Source of the DNA: Candidatus Heimdallarchaeota archaeon
Lineage (GTDB): Archaea > Asgardarchaeota > Heimdallarchaeia > JABLTI01
Reading direction: 5' to 3'
Assembly (NCBI GenBank): GCA_018238155.1
Contig: JABCTZ010000003.1
Location: forward strand, 1 to 64,000
Length of the DNA: 64,000 bases
A model generated the notes under the pieces. It did no database searches and was not told where the DNA came from. It saw only the letters and a list, made by a program, of their open reading frames with translations. This document shows positions 17,706-26,665 of the stretch, piece after piece. Both the position numbers and the translations under genes were made by a program. Position 1 is the stretch's first letter. Every line of letters starts with the position of its first letter.

Positions 17706-17762
17706 CCATTAATAGATTGATTAGAAATTAAAGAATAATTGGAGTTTATCCAATTATTTTCA

Positions 17763-18494
17763 TTACATATATAATGTTTCTGAAGAAAGAGCAATACAGC
17801 CATCTCCTGATAACAAAAATGGTCTGCGAACAAGTTCGTGATTTATTCCTCTCATCTTTCTAATGTAAATGCTTCTCATCAATCTTTGATTGACTTCTTG
17901 AATGTCTAATACAATAACACCTGAAGCCATGAATTCTTCTACTCCATAACGAGAAATTTCACCACTCTGGCTCATTTCGCTTGTAACAATTGTAGTACAT
18001 TTTAAACTGGACATAACTGCACTCAATTTCAGAATTTCCTTTCTAATTCTAAGCTCACTTTCAAGGGAAATTGCTAATGCAGTTAATGAATCAATAACAA
18101 CTCGTTCTGCTCCTAATTCATCAATAAGAGCAATGAGTGTTGTTAGGAGATCATCAATTTCAAGTCGGATGCTATATTTCTCTTTTGAGGCAACACCTGC
18201 TCTCATTGAAAATCCGTCAACTAAAGCTAACAGGTTTTCTTTCTCCAAGCTTTGGATTCTCCAACCGTAACTAGCAAAATTTTGTCTCACAGTTTTTGGA
18301 TTTTCATCAAAAGTAACATAGATTCCTGGGTCTCCATAATCTAAAACCCCTTTGTAAATAAATTGTGTAGCAAGAGTTGTTTTCCCTGCACCTGCCGGTC
18401 CACTTAAGAGTATAGTTCTACCTTTTGGTAGACCACCATTTAGCATTTTATCTAAGCCTGGGATACCTGTTTTTACTCTGGAAATTTGGCTCAT
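17763..18494 (-). CDS. KaiC-like RecA-superfamily ATPase, single domain
   Basis: The 243-residue protein has VKTGIPGLDKMLNGGLPKG, the Walker A motif GPAGAGKTT and Walker B AERVVIDSLTAL. It is one RecA-like domain, half the length of cyanobacterial KaiC, and belongs to the archaeal single-domain KaiC/RadA-like group, thought to act in signalling or protein phosphorylation. It lies downstream of mfnE on the same strand (62 bases) and so may be read with the methanofuran genes. Its link to them is positional only. Confidence 0.85.
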   Translation of the reverse strand: MSQISRVKTGIPGLDKMLNGGLPKGRTILLSGPAGAGKTTLATQFIYKGVLDYGDPGIYVTFDENPKTVRQNFASYGWRIQSLEKENLLALVDGFSMRAGVASKEKYSIRLEIDDLLTTLIALIDELGAERVVIDSLTALAISLESELRIRKEILKLSAVMSSLKCTTIVTSEMSQSGEISRYGVEEFMASGVIVLDIQEVNQRLMRSIYIRKMRGINHELVRRPFLLSGDGCIALSSETLYM

Positions 18495-18556
18495 ATTTTA
18501 TCTCCTTGATTCGTATAATTTATTAACATAAAATTATTTTGGATTATGCTATTTTG

Positions 18557-19246
18557 TTACAATAGTATTTTGGTACTTATTATCTCTTTCTTAAATAATA
18601 GTCGGTCTTTTATTCTTTCCGGATAGAATCCATTGATTATTGTTGCTTTGATTAGATTGTTTTTAAGAATTATAGGTGTTGTTTTGTCAATCGGTGAATC
18701 GTCGAGTAGCATTAAATCGTCCAATTTTATTTCTTCTACAAGTGTATTATTAATGAAGAGACCATCAACATCTTTTATGAAAATAATCTTGCGTATATTG
18801 AGTTTAGAAGCGATTTCGGAAGCTATAGCATCACTAGAAGAATGCCAATTATGAGATAGCTTGCTTTCATTTTTCATAAAATCTCGCACGCTGAAAATAG
18901 GTACTTGTGTTCCTTGTAATTCATTCATGTTATCAGAGAACTGTTTACTTGAGAATTGAATTAATTTAGATTCAGGAATAAAATGCTGTAGTAACAATGC
19001 ATTTTGTTCCATTGCATATATAGCCATCCAATGAGCTAGTTCATCACTGAAATGAAATTTATTTTGTTTTTTTCTAACTTCTTCAGCAAAGGAACCGCCA
19101 CCTGGAACAAGAATAAAATTCTTTTTGAGTGAATAAATTTCAGCTATAATTTTACCAATTGATTCGATTTGCTGAATAGAACCTTTTTCAGTTATTGACC
19201 CACCAAATTTTATAACATATTCAAAACGCATTTTTTTCTCATGCAT
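18557..19246 (-). CDS. mfnE: [5-(aminomethyl)furan-3-yl]methyl phosphate kinase (methanofuran)
   Basis: This is an amino-acid-kinase-fold enzyme, with KFGGSI at the N-terminus, VPGGGSFAEEVR, SSDAIASEIASKL and IIFIKDVDGLF. MfnE phosphorylates the aminomethylfuran phosphate to a diphosphate, activating it for coupling with the tyramine-glutamate unit by MfnF. The assignment is supported by position: it lies directly after mfnF (22 bases) and mfnD. The ATG has AGGTGA eight bases upstream. Length (229) is usual for the family. Confidence 0.85.
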   Translation of the reverse strand: MHEKKMRFEYVIKFGGSITEKGSIQQIESIGKIIAEIYSLKKNFILVPGGGSFAEEVRKKQNKFHFSDELAHWMAIYAMEQNALLLQHFIPESKLIQFSSKQFSDNMNELQGTQVPIFSVRDFMKNESKLSHNWHSSSDAIASEIASKLNIRKIIFIKDVDGLFINNTLVEEIKLDDLMLLDDSPIDKTTPIILKNNLIKATIINGFYPERIKDRLLFKKEIISTKILL

Positions 19247-19268
19247 ATCTTAGTTCACCTTTCGCTTC

Positions 19269-20333
19269 TCAGTTTTTCCCCAGCTTGTCAATATACAAGT
19301 GTGCTGTGGCATATGCACTGAACGCTGTGGAAACCGCTGTATTGATAATTTCATTTATGAGAACTTGTTCATAAATACCATTCTCTCTTAGAAGAGATAT
19401 TCCTATAACTTCTGAACCCGAACCTATTAGGATGATCTTTGGATCTAGTTTATAATCAGTGTGAAATCTTTTGATAACAGTGTTTAAAGCAGTTGATAAA
19501 ATATTGAATTGTTTTTCTTTAATTTGTTGAGCAATTTGTATAATCTCTCTTGAAGATAATTGATTGTGGTCTGCACAAACTATTCTAGCTAATCTTGCAA
19601 GCGATTTTTCTTTGTTTGGAGCTCTGCCGTCAGCAGTATCAACAGTAAACTCATTTTCAGATATCATATCTAAAATAATATATACATCACCGGAGGTTGC
19701 GAAAAGCTCACTTGAGATGGGGACGATTTTACCTCGTAATTTTATTTCATGAATAATAGCCGGAATAGTTGTTCGAAGAGTTCCCGAATAAACTAATTCT
19801 TGGCTAGCTAACCTTTCAAAATCATTTCTTCCTTTAGCAACAACTTTTCCATTAAAAATGGGGATTATATCCGTAGTGGTAGAACCGATGTCTAACATGA
19901 TCGCGTTTGGATATTCTTTTCCAAGGAAATTTGCTGATGCAACCCAATTTGTTGCTGACACTTCCAGCCACTTTTCTACTGTTTTAGATGTAGAAAGAAA
20001 CTCACCATTTACATCATACATTTGGGGTATATGATTATCTTTTGAAAAAATTTTCTCAACAATTTTACTTATGCTTTCTATTCCTTCTTTCTTTGTTTGA
20101 AAACAATCTGCTAATTCAGCTGTAGTAACAAAAGTAGTATAATCAATACTAGCATATTTCATCTCTATTTTCTCCTTGATACTTATCAAATAATCGGAGA
20201 ATTTTTCAAACTGTTTCCATAGTGGAAAATACTCTGATTCAGCAGCTAACAAGGATACTTTACCTTCACTATAGTCTAAAACGGCAAATTTAGTATTTGC
20301 TCCACCAATATCCAAACCAAGTACTATTGTCAT
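19269..20333 (-). CDS. mfnF: Methanofuran condensing enzyme MfnF
   Basis: The 354-residue protein belongs to the ASKHA-like, hydantoinase-related group: GLDIGGANTKFAVLD at the N-terminus, VTTAELADCF, and MLDIGSTTTDIIPI in the middle, then DTADGRAPNKEKS and a late GSGSEVIG. This is the H4MPT-linked C1-transfer family in which MfnF joins aminomethylfuran diphosphate to gamma-glutamyltyramine. It is the middle gene of mfnD-mfnF-mfnE, with gaps of 30 and 22 bases, indicating an operon. Confidence 0.87.
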   Translation of the reverse strand: MTIVLGLDIGGANTKFAVLDYSEGKVSLLAAESEYFPLWKQFEKFSDYLISIKEKIEMKYASIDYTTFVTTAELADCFQTKKEGIESISKIVEKIFSKDNHIPQMYDVNGEFLSTSKTVEKWLEVSATNWVASANFLGKEYPNAIMLDIGSTTTDIIPIFNGKVVAKGRNDFERLASQELVYSGTLRTTIPAIIHEIKLRGKIVPISSELFATSGDVYIILDMISENEFTVDTADGRAPNKEKSLARLARIVCADHNQLSSREIIQIAQQIKEKQFNILSTALNTVIKRFHTDYKLDPKIILIGSGSEVIGISLLRENGIYEQVLINEIINTAVSTAFSAYATAHLYIDKLGKN

Positions 20334-20363
20334 TGTTGATTCGAATAATAATCTATACTAGTA

Positions 20364-21599
20364 TTACTTTAATTTATTTGATATAATTGAAAGATTATTT
20401 TGAAAAGCAATTTGAGCGCTTTGAAATGTTTTTCCTGTTCCTTTAATTAAAGCTAAAATTGTGTTTTTAGATAATTCAAGTGGTGGAGTTAAAATGAAAT
20501 TATCTGCTAAAAATTTTTGAGCGAGTATTACCTCATTTTCTGCTTTCTCGAGTGAAACTTTAGCAAAGTAAGTTACTCTTTTATCGCTAATTTTTTCTGC
20601 TTTCTTCTTATCACTTGCTAATGGTAATAATCTCAGAGGATAGGAATCTTTGGTAATTAAACAACTAATTGGGGTTGTTGCTCTGGGGTTCAATTCAATG
20701 AAATAGATTTCCTTATTTCGAATTACAAAATCAATACCAATTAAACCATTTACTCCTTTCATACTAGATAACAACTGAAAAATCAGTTTTTCAATTTCAT
20801 TGGAAAGATCATGTTGAATGTTTGTCGCACCACCTAAATAATCTGAGATGTTATTCGTGAAGGAAATTAGCTGTTTATTTAGAGAGATAATGCGAACTTC
20901 TTTTGGCGAGATATTCACTGTCGCACTCAAATGTTCACCTTCTATGAATTCTTGAAGTAAGAGTTCTTCTGAAGGATTCTTTTGTAAAAAGTCATTTAAC
21001 TCATTTTGATTTGCACATAAAGCTAATCCTTCACATGCTATTCCATCATTTGGTTTAAGAATTACTGGAAAAGAGAGCTCTCTTTCGTCAATTAATTTAG
21101 ACCAATGTCTCTCTTTTAATGACGAATTTTCAATATCCAGACACAGACCGTTTTTCTGCATTTTGTATGTTTTTGGAAAAGTAATCTGTAGTGTTGAACA
21201 AAACTTGTAGGTAAGATATTTATTGGTAGCTAAATCAATCAATTCACTATTACAATTCAAGCTTCTAGCTTTCGTTTTTGTATAGTTGTTTACAAAGCTA
21301 GAAAGAATATTGTTAGCTCCTGGGGCAATAATTAGAAAATAATCACAATTATTGAGTAAATCACAGCTGACATCAACTATTGACTGCTTTGTAGTAATTG
21401 GTTTAATTATATCTGCAGCTAGAAATGATTCCAATTGTTTCAATCGAAAATCAATTGTTGTTACAACTTCATAACCACATTTTTTGAAATTCAAAATTAA
21501 TGCTCGAAGAATAGCAAAGCCTTCAATTAATAATGATGTGTGAAGTGGGTTATTTACTAATCCACCACCAGTAGCATATTCTTGAACAAAGATTCTCAT
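20364..21599 (-). CDS. mfnD: Tyramine--L-glutamate ligase (ATP-grasp)
   Basis: MfnD makes gamma-glutamyltyramine from tyramine and glutamate with ATP. The sequence starts MRIFVQEYATGGGLVN, typical of the family, and has ATP-grasp motifs: FPVILKPNDGIACEG, LLLQEFIEGEHLSATVNI, GLIGIDFVIRNKEIYFIELNPRATT (split here: IGIDFVIRN and FIELNPRATT). It is first in the mfn operon and is divergent from the TusA-like gene, with only 70 bases between them, so a shared promoter region is likely. mfnA, mfnB and mfnC are not in this window. Confidence 0.87.
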   Translation of the reverse strand: MRIFVQEYATGGGLVNNPLHTSLLIEGFAILRALILNFKKCGYEVVTTIDFRLKQLESFLAADIIKPITTKQSIVDVSCDLLNNCDYFLIIAPGANNILSSFVNNYTKTKARSLNCNSELIDLATNKYLTYKFCSTLQITFPKTYKMQKNGLCLDIENSSLKERHWSKLIDERELSFPVILKPNDGIACEGLALCANQNELNDFLQKNPSEELLLQEFIEGEHLSATVNISPKEVRIISLNKQLISFTNNISDYLGGATNIQHDLSNEIEKLIFQLLSSMKGVNGLIGIDFVIRNKEIYFIELNPRATTPISCLITKDSYPLRLLPLASDKKKAEKISDKRVTYFAKVSLEKAENEVILAQKFLADNFILTPPLELSKNTILALIKGTGKTFQSAQIAFQNNLSIISNKLK

Positions 21600-21669
21600 T
21601 TATTTAACCTTTAATGACTTTTGTTTTTAAAGCGAAAATAATAAAATATAATGTTTACTATGAAATCAT

Positions 21670-21918
21670 ATGACCTCAGAGAAGAATAAAGAGATTGCAC
21701 TAGAGCTAGATATGACTGGTAAGGAATGCTATCAGGTACGATTAGAATTACGAGTACAAATCCGTAATATAGCCATAGATGAAATCATTAAAGTAATAAC
21801 AGATAATCCAAAATCTCCAAAATCAATTCCAAAGTGGTGTAAACTTAATAATCAAGAATTGTTTCTCTCAGATATTCAAAATGGGAAATATTTTTTCTTT
21901 ATTAAGCGTATTTCGTAA
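21670..21918 (+). CDS. TusA-like sulfur-carrier-fold protein
   Basis: This 82-residue protein follows the TusA/SirA pattern: ALELDMTGKECYQVRLELR, then a strand, DNPKSPKSIPKWC and a final strand KYFFFIKRI. TusA proteins carry sulfane sulfur on a Cys followed by Pro (CP). Here the Cys is kept but the Pro is replaced by Tyr (CYQ), which may change reactivity. It lies head to head with mfnD and 72 bases before a pterin-synthase gene. A sulfur-transfer or redox role in cofactor chemistry is possible but unproven. Confidence 0.65.
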   Translation: MTSEKNKEIALELDMTGKECYQVRLELRVQIRNIAIDEIIKVITDNPKSPKSIPKWCKLNNQELFLSDIQNGKYFFFIKRIS

Positions 21919-21990
21919 GAACGGAGAGGAAACTTATAAAAAAGTAAATCACTTTTACCTTATTAGTAAGCCGAAACGCACACAAAACTG

Positions 21991-22494
21991 GTGAATTCTT
22001 TGAGCTATCGTTTAATACAGGGTGGATTAACCTTCAAATTTGCTGCAGCACATTTTGTTTTAGGTGAGACAGGGTGCGAGCGATTACATGGGCATAATTA
22101 CTTAGTGGAAGTCCAAGTACTTGGAGAACAGGATGAAGAAAAAAATTTGGTGATAGATTTCTTGGAATTGAAACCTTTTGTACGAAATTTCGTGGAAGAG
22201 TTGGATCATAGAGTTCTCCTTCCAAGTGAAAACCCACAACTTCTTGTAACAAAAAATGAGGGTGAATGTTTTGTTGAATTTCTTCCTAAAAAGAAAAAAT
22301 ATATTTTTCCAGTTGTGGATGTTTCCCTTCTGCCAATAAAAAATACCACCGTTGAAGAATTCGCGAGATTATTAACAATTAAAATGAAGCCTCTCTTTAG
22401 TAAATATCCGAATATTGAATCCTTTGAGGTTGGTGTTTTTGAATATAAAGGTCAGGGTTGTTGGAAAAAAATCACTCGAGATAATTCAAGTTAA
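21991..22494 (+). CDS. 6-pyruvoyltetrahydropterin synthase/QueD family protein
   Basis: Zinc ligands and catalytic residues are visible: FAAAHFVLGETGCERLHGHNY (Cys then HGH; shown in parts as FAAAHF and CERLHGHNY) and LDHRVLLP. An archaeal insert of about 35 residues follows, then TTVEEFARLL. The gene faces mptE with only 9 bases between them. A second paralog sits in the archaeosine block at 35674, which makes that one the better QueD. This copy may instead act in H4MPT pterin synthesis, where PTPS-family proteins have been proposed to replace dihydroneopterin aldolase. The start is GTG. Confidence 0.8.
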   Translation: MNSLSYRLIQGGLTFKFAAAHFVLGETGCERLHGHNYLVEVQVLGEQDEEKNLVIDFLELKPFVRNFVEELDHRVLLPSENPQLLVTKNEGECFVEFLPKKKKYIFPVVDVSLLPIKNTTVEEFARLLTIKMKPLFSKYPNIESFEVGVFEYKGQGCWKKITRDNSS

Positions 22495-22503
22495 AATCCT
22501 CTA

Positions 22504-23328
22504 TTACCTCTTATCCAATATTTCTTCTAATTGGTGAAAATCAATTTGGCGAATATTGCTTATTTTTTCTCCTTGAGGAGTACAATTCAGTATTTCTATT
22601 CCCGGAAATTTCAAGGGTATTTTCGCTAGGAGTTTTTTAGCGAAATCTAATTTGATTAATTTTTCTTTGGAAGCTTCAATATCTTCAGAGAAGATTTCTG
22701 GTTTGGAATATTTTCCAATAATTACTCCAAAATCGAAAGCAAAGAGAACAATCATTTTACCTTGAAAATTAGCTGATAAATAAACCGCTCTATCTCCATC
22801 AGAAAATCCACCTAGATTCTTTACTTTAGGTGTTTCAAATGATTGACTTGTACCTATAACATTGCTATCATCTAAAATAGATACTATTTGATTTATCTTA
22901 TCTTGATTATTGCCATGTGCATGAATAACAACAATTGCTCCTTTGGTATGTTCTTCGATTATAGAGTTAATACTACCATCAAGATCTGTAACAATAATAT
23001 CAATTGACATATTATGATCTTGTAATGCTTTTGTTGCACCATCAACAGCAATGATGGTTATTTTTTTGTGGTGATTTTCTAATATTGGTTGTATTCTATT
23101 CAAAGATGAGATTAATGAAGGACCTGCACCGAAAATGAAAACTATATGATTGGAAATTTTCTCAGTAAGATTTCTATAAGCAGCTTTCATTTTTTGTTTG
23201 TTTAATCCTTTATCCAAGAATTTTACTGACGAGATATCAGTCTGCGGATCAATATTTAGAAGGGAGCAAATCTCGTTATATTCACCAAATGTTAGCTTCT
23301 TGTGTTCATCCATCGAAAATCGAACCAT
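22504..23328 (-). CDS. mptE: 6-hydroxymethyl-7,8-dihydropterin pyrophosphokinase, archaeal type
   Basis: The 274-residue protein shows the archaeal MptE/DUF115 pattern: IVFIFGAGPSLISSLN, IIAVDGATKAL, DIIVTDLDGS, VVIHAHGNNQDKI and GFSDGDRAVYLS. MptE converts 6-hydroxymethyldihydropterin to its diphosphate, a step of H4MPT (or folate) synthesis. Position between methanofuran genes and DUF447 supports the H4MPT role. It is convergent with the pterin-synthase paralog. Length is normal for archaea. Confidence 0.88.
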   Translation of the reverse strand: MVRFSMDEHKKLTFGEYNEICSLLNIDPQTDISSVKFLDKGLNKQKMKAAYRNLTEKISNHIVFIFGAGPSLISSLNRIQPILENHHKKITIIAVDGATKALQDHNMSIDIIVTDLDGSINSIIEEHTKGAIVVIHAHGNNQDKINQIVSILDDSNVIGTSQSFETPKVKNLGGFSDGDRAVYLSANFQGKMIVLFAFDFGVIIGKYSKPEIFSEDIEASKEKLIKLDFAKKLLAKIPLKFPGIEILNCTPQGEKISNIRQIDFHQLEEILDKR

Positions 23329-23422
23329 AATTGATATATTCGTTTAGTAACAAAACGAGTATAATAATACTGTTCAATGATAATTATATTTTGATATAAA
23401 GACACCTCGAGAGAAAAATTAG

Positions 23423-24052
23423 ATGTCCTCAAAAAATCTTTCCTTACTGCCTGGCGTTGTTTATGAAACTATAATAACAACCACAGATAGAAAGAATAAA
23501 CCCAATGGAGCTCCTATGGGCATTCATTTAGATAAAGATAATTATATTATCATTCGACCATTTGTTCAATCTGATACTTTTCAAAATCTCTGGGATAACG
23601 AACAAGCTATAATTAATTTCACAGAGGACCCTAAGCTTTTCACTTATTGTACGCTATTTCAAGATGAACTTTCCGAAGATACTTTCACTCATTGTAAAAA
23701 CAATAACGGTTTCGTTTTAACTGCTTGTAAAAATAATTATTTAGTAGTAAAGATTCTCGAAAAAAAGAAGAAAAATACTGAACGAGCTTATTTTAAATGC
23801 CAAGTAGTCGAGTCGAATTTTCAATTACAAACATATAATCCATTTACTCGAGCATTTTCGTTATTAATTGAAATACTAATTCATTCAAGCCGTTTAGTAT
23901 ATCATTCTAATTCTCAAAACAAATCAATTGAATTAGTTAATAGTTTGCTGAAAACAATTCAAGAACATACAAAAGTGATCAAGAGAGTGGTTCCTGACGG
24001 TTCTATTTACTTAAATCTATTAGAAAAAATTCATCACAAAATTAATTTTTGA
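23423..24052 (+). CDS. DUF447 flavin-reductase-like protein
   Basis: Residues 8-60 (LPGVVYETIITTTDRKNKPN, APMGIHLDKDNYIIIRPF) match the DUF447 family, which has a split-barrel flavin-binding fold. Homologs are linked with H4MPT and methanofuran genes in archaea and methylotrophs, but the reaction is not known. It diverges from mptE and lies 25 bases before the nucleotidyltransferase gene, probably in the same transcript. Confidence 0.8.
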   Translation: MSSKNLSLLPGVVYETIITTTDRKNKPNGAPMGIHLDKDNYIIIRPFVQSDTFQNLWDNEQAIINFTEDPKLFTYCTLFQDELSEDTFTHCKNNNGFVLTACKNNYLVVKILEKKKKNTERAYFKCQVVESNFQLQTYNPFTRAFSLLIEILIHSSRLVYHSNSQNKSIELVNSLLKTIQEHTKVIKRVVPDGSIYLNLLEKIHHKINF

Positions 24053-24077
24053 AATCGAATGAGTTGGAGAGTACAAT

Positions 24078-25112
24078 ATGCCTCGAGATAATATCACTGA
24101 ACCAATAGAGGGTTTTTTCATTGAATCTAAAGATGGTATGATATTTGATGTCAAGGGATTAAGTCAACCTAAAGATAGAGTAATTGCATTTGTTAGATAT
24201 ATTCCTTGGAAATTTCTAAAAGACGAAGAGAAGAAAAGGAAGGATTTTGTTAAGCTTTACAGCTTGAAAGAAAGGTTCTCTTTTTTAGCTGAGAATTTCC
24301 CTGAATATCTTTTTGAAGATCCAAAAGGCAGAGGGTTATTACAAGGTCTCGAAAGAGATAATATTCAAACAATATACGACCCAAGAATAAAACTTAGTAA
24401 TCTTATGAAAAAATCTTTTCTTGAAAATTCTTTGGAAGATTTAATGATCAGATTAGTAAAAGCTATTGTTTCATTTTCAAGTATAAAATTGGGTTCAATT
24501 GGAATCTCAGGATCAATATTGGTTGATTTACACTCTGAAAATTCTGATATTGATCTAATTATCTATGGTGAAGAAAATGGTTTGAAAGTATATGAAGCAA
24601 TGTCAGAAATTTTTACAAAGGAGAAATTAATTAATCGATATTCTGATGAAAATTTGAAAGCCCTTTGGAAAGAACGAGGGCAAGAAAAACAAATCAATTT
24701 CAGCTCATTTTTAGATTTAGAGGTCGAAAAGAATCTACAAGGGAAAATTCATGATGTAGATTTTTACATCCGGTGTGTCCCCTATCCTGATGAAAGAAAT
24801 GAACCATATGATAAAATAATGATTCTTTCATTAGGGGAAGCAGAGTTTAAAGCAAAAATTGATGATGATACAAGAAAGATTTTCACACCTTGTATTTATA
24901 CTTTGAAAGAAGTAGAGTTAATTTCTGCAGTCGAAACAATAATCATTCCAAACCGAATCTATTCTGTAAGAGGGCGATATTGCGATCTTGCAAAAAGTGG
25001 GGATAAAGTTCACGTAAAGGGAAAAATGGAACAAGTGATAATTGAAAATAAACAAGCTTTTTATCAACTAATCTTGGGAACCTCTAATGATGAATTCTTC
25101 ATGAAAGATTAG
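24078..25112 (+). CDS. Archaeal predicted nucleotidyltransferase
   Basis: The 344-residue protein has a central polymerase-beta-type motif, GSILVDLHSENSDID (GS-x10-D-x-D), near residues 147-161, preceded by a helical region and followed by ESVxLD-like strands (DLEVEKNLQGKIHDVDFYIR). The last 70 residues (YSVRGRYCDLAKSGDKVHVKG) look like a small beta barrel. It resembles archaeal predicted nucleotidyltransferases of unknown substrate. It follows DUF447 closely, so a nucleotide-linked step in cofactor metabolism is conceivable. Confidence 0.65.
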   Translation: MPRDNITEPIEGFFIESKDGMIFDVKGLSQPKDRVIAFVRYIPWKFLKDEEKKRKDFVKLYSLKERFSFLAENFPEYLFEDPKGRGLLQGLERDNIQTIYDPRIKLSNLMKKSFLENSLEDLMIRLVKAIVSFSSIKLGSIGISGSILVDLHSENSDIDLIIYGEENGLKVYEAMSEIFTKEKLINRYSDENLKALWKERGQEKQINFSSFLDLEVEKNLQGKIHDVDFYIRCVPYPDERNEPYDKIMILSLGEAEFKAKIDDDTRKIFTPCIYTLKEVELISAVETIIIPNRIYSVRGRYCDLAKSGDKVHVKGKMEQVIIENKQAFYQLILGTSNDEFFMKD

Positions 25113-25204
25113 AACTCATTTTAGCATACTTGGACACGTATATATACAGCGTTGAGACATTTTGATTAAAGAATATTGTGAAATTAAACTGAGGAACTTA
25201 AAAA

Positions 25205-25912
25205 ATGACTGTAATAATAAAACAAGGAACTCCGGCGAAATTCTTCAAAGAAGTCTCTCCAATAGTCAGTGAATGCTTTGAGGGTGTTTGGTCTGAGAAA
25301 GATCTAAAAGAATTAATTGGTCTTCCTCATGATTCGAAAATCTTCTTCGTTGCATACAAAGATGATAAACCTGTTGGTTATGCATTTGTTGTAGCTGATT
25401 ATGTTGACGCTGTAGATGCTAAAATTGCTTCAGTGCAAGAGCTAGGTGTACTCCCACAATTTAGAGAAACAGAAGTCGTTGAAGGATTATTGGATAAAGC
25501 AATTCAATTTTCAAAAACAAACAAAGTAGAATTATTAGAACAAGTAGTGTCATCCCTTGATCAATGGATAATTCCAAATTTGGTTAATAAAAATCTTAAA
25601 CCAAGTGAAATAAAAGCTGATAGAGAAATCTCCTCCTCGAATGAGGCAAAACTCATCCTAATAAATCTAAAGAAGAATGACAAAATCAATGTTATTATGA
25701 ATCAATTATTCTTTGAATCTAATAATAAATTAGAATCACAAATGATTGAAGATGAATCAGAATTAGATGGTCTTGAAAGAAATGGTTTGATTGCTTTCGG
25801 ATCTGTTATTTCAGTAGAGAAAACCGAAGAACTTGAATCAACGTTAAATGAACTTTCTTCAATAGATATCAAGTGGGATGAAATAGGAATCACTTTTGAT
25901 TATTACATTTAA
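25205..25912 (+). CDS. GNAT-like N-terminal domain protein
   Basis: Residues 1-130 resemble a GNAT acetyltransferase: KPVGYAFVVADYV, then SVQELGVLPQFRETEVVEGLLDKAI, which replaces the usual R/Q-x-x-G-x-G/A acetyl-CoA loop with RETEVV and so may be inactive. Residues 150-235 are a separate unknown alpha/beta domain. The GAGG ribosome site precedes the ATG. It may be the last gene of the DUF447 unit, 92 bases after the nucleotidyltransferase. Confidence 0.5.
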   Translation: MTVIIKQGTPAKFFKEVSPIVSECFEGVWSEKDLKELIGLPHDSKIFFVAYKDDKPVGYAFVVADYVDAVDAKIASVQELGVLPQFRETEVVEGLLDKAIQFSKTNKVELLEQVVSSLDQWIIPNLVNKNLKPSEIKADREISSSNEAKLILINLKKNDKINVIMNQLFFESNNKLESQMIEDESELDGLERNGLIAFGSVISVEKTEELESTLNELSSIDIKWDEIGITFDYYI

Positions 25913-25937
25913 GGACTTCATTCCTTATTTTTTCATT

Positions 25938-26615
25938 TTATTTGAACTTTTTTTCAATATTAGTTATCGTTTTCCAGTAGGTTCTAATAATATCTGTAGG
26001 CCAGGAACGATTCTGCAAATAATGATTTTCTAACCAAGTAATTGTTTTTTTATCACTCGTACTCCCTGAACCAAAATCACCATATTTTTTTCGTATTTTA
26101 ACTAATTCCTTGAGGGATTGATCTCGAGCGAGAATTGATCCTGCACCAACAGAAATATACTTTGCATCTGCTTTGGGTAGAATGATTAGTTTGATGTTTT
26201 TCATTTTAGTATTCTTTTGCAGCAGAGATCGTAACTTATCTTTTGCTTGAAAGTTATCCACTTGGTATTCATTAATATCTGGTACTTTCTTAATGATATC
26301 TTCTAACCCTCGGAAAAAAGCATATGCTTCAGCTTCATCCATTGACATGCCACTTTTATTGAAATTGTTGAGTACTTTTGCAGAAAGAACTTTTACACTC
26401 CAAGCGAGGGCATTCTTTTTAATAAAATCTGCATGTGCATGAAGTTTTGTTGTTGTAGTGTACCTTTTGCTATCTTTAATACCAAAGTTTCTGAACTTGA
26501 TGCTCATTTCTTCATCTATCGCACAAACACCGATGACCATTGGTCCAACTATTAATCCTCTACTAGCTTCATCTGCACCAACAACAATTTTTCCTGCCAA
26601 ATTAATAACAACCAA
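25938..26615 (-). CDS. rnhB: Ribonuclease HII
   Basis: RNase HII cuts RNA in RNA/DNA hybrids and at single ribonucleotides. Visible catalytic sites: GADEASRGLIVGPMVIG (Asp-Glu), VDNFQA (Asp) and PKADAKYISVGAGSILARDQ in part (ADAKYISVGAGSILA). The first motif is DEASRG instead of the usual DEAGRG, and the later one is VGAGS rather than VSAAS, but the acidic residues remain. Length 225 fits archaeal enzymes. The gene ends 51 bases after the NSUN-like gene on the same strand. Confidence 0.85.
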   Translation of the reverse strand: MVVINLAGKIVVGADEASRGLIVGPMVIGVCAIDEEMSIKFRNFGIKDSKRYTTTTKLHAHADFIKKNALAWSVKVLSAKVLNNFNKSGMSMDEAEAYAFFRGLEDIIKKVPDINEYQVDNFQAKDKLRSLLQKNTKMKNIKLIILPKADAKYISVGAGSILARDQSLKELVKIRKKYGDFGSGSTSDKKTITWLENHYLQNRSWPTDIIRTYWKTITNIEKKFK

Positions 26616-26665
26616 TTATTGACTATACTACTACTTTATTGCTATATAATAAAAAAGTTGGTTAA

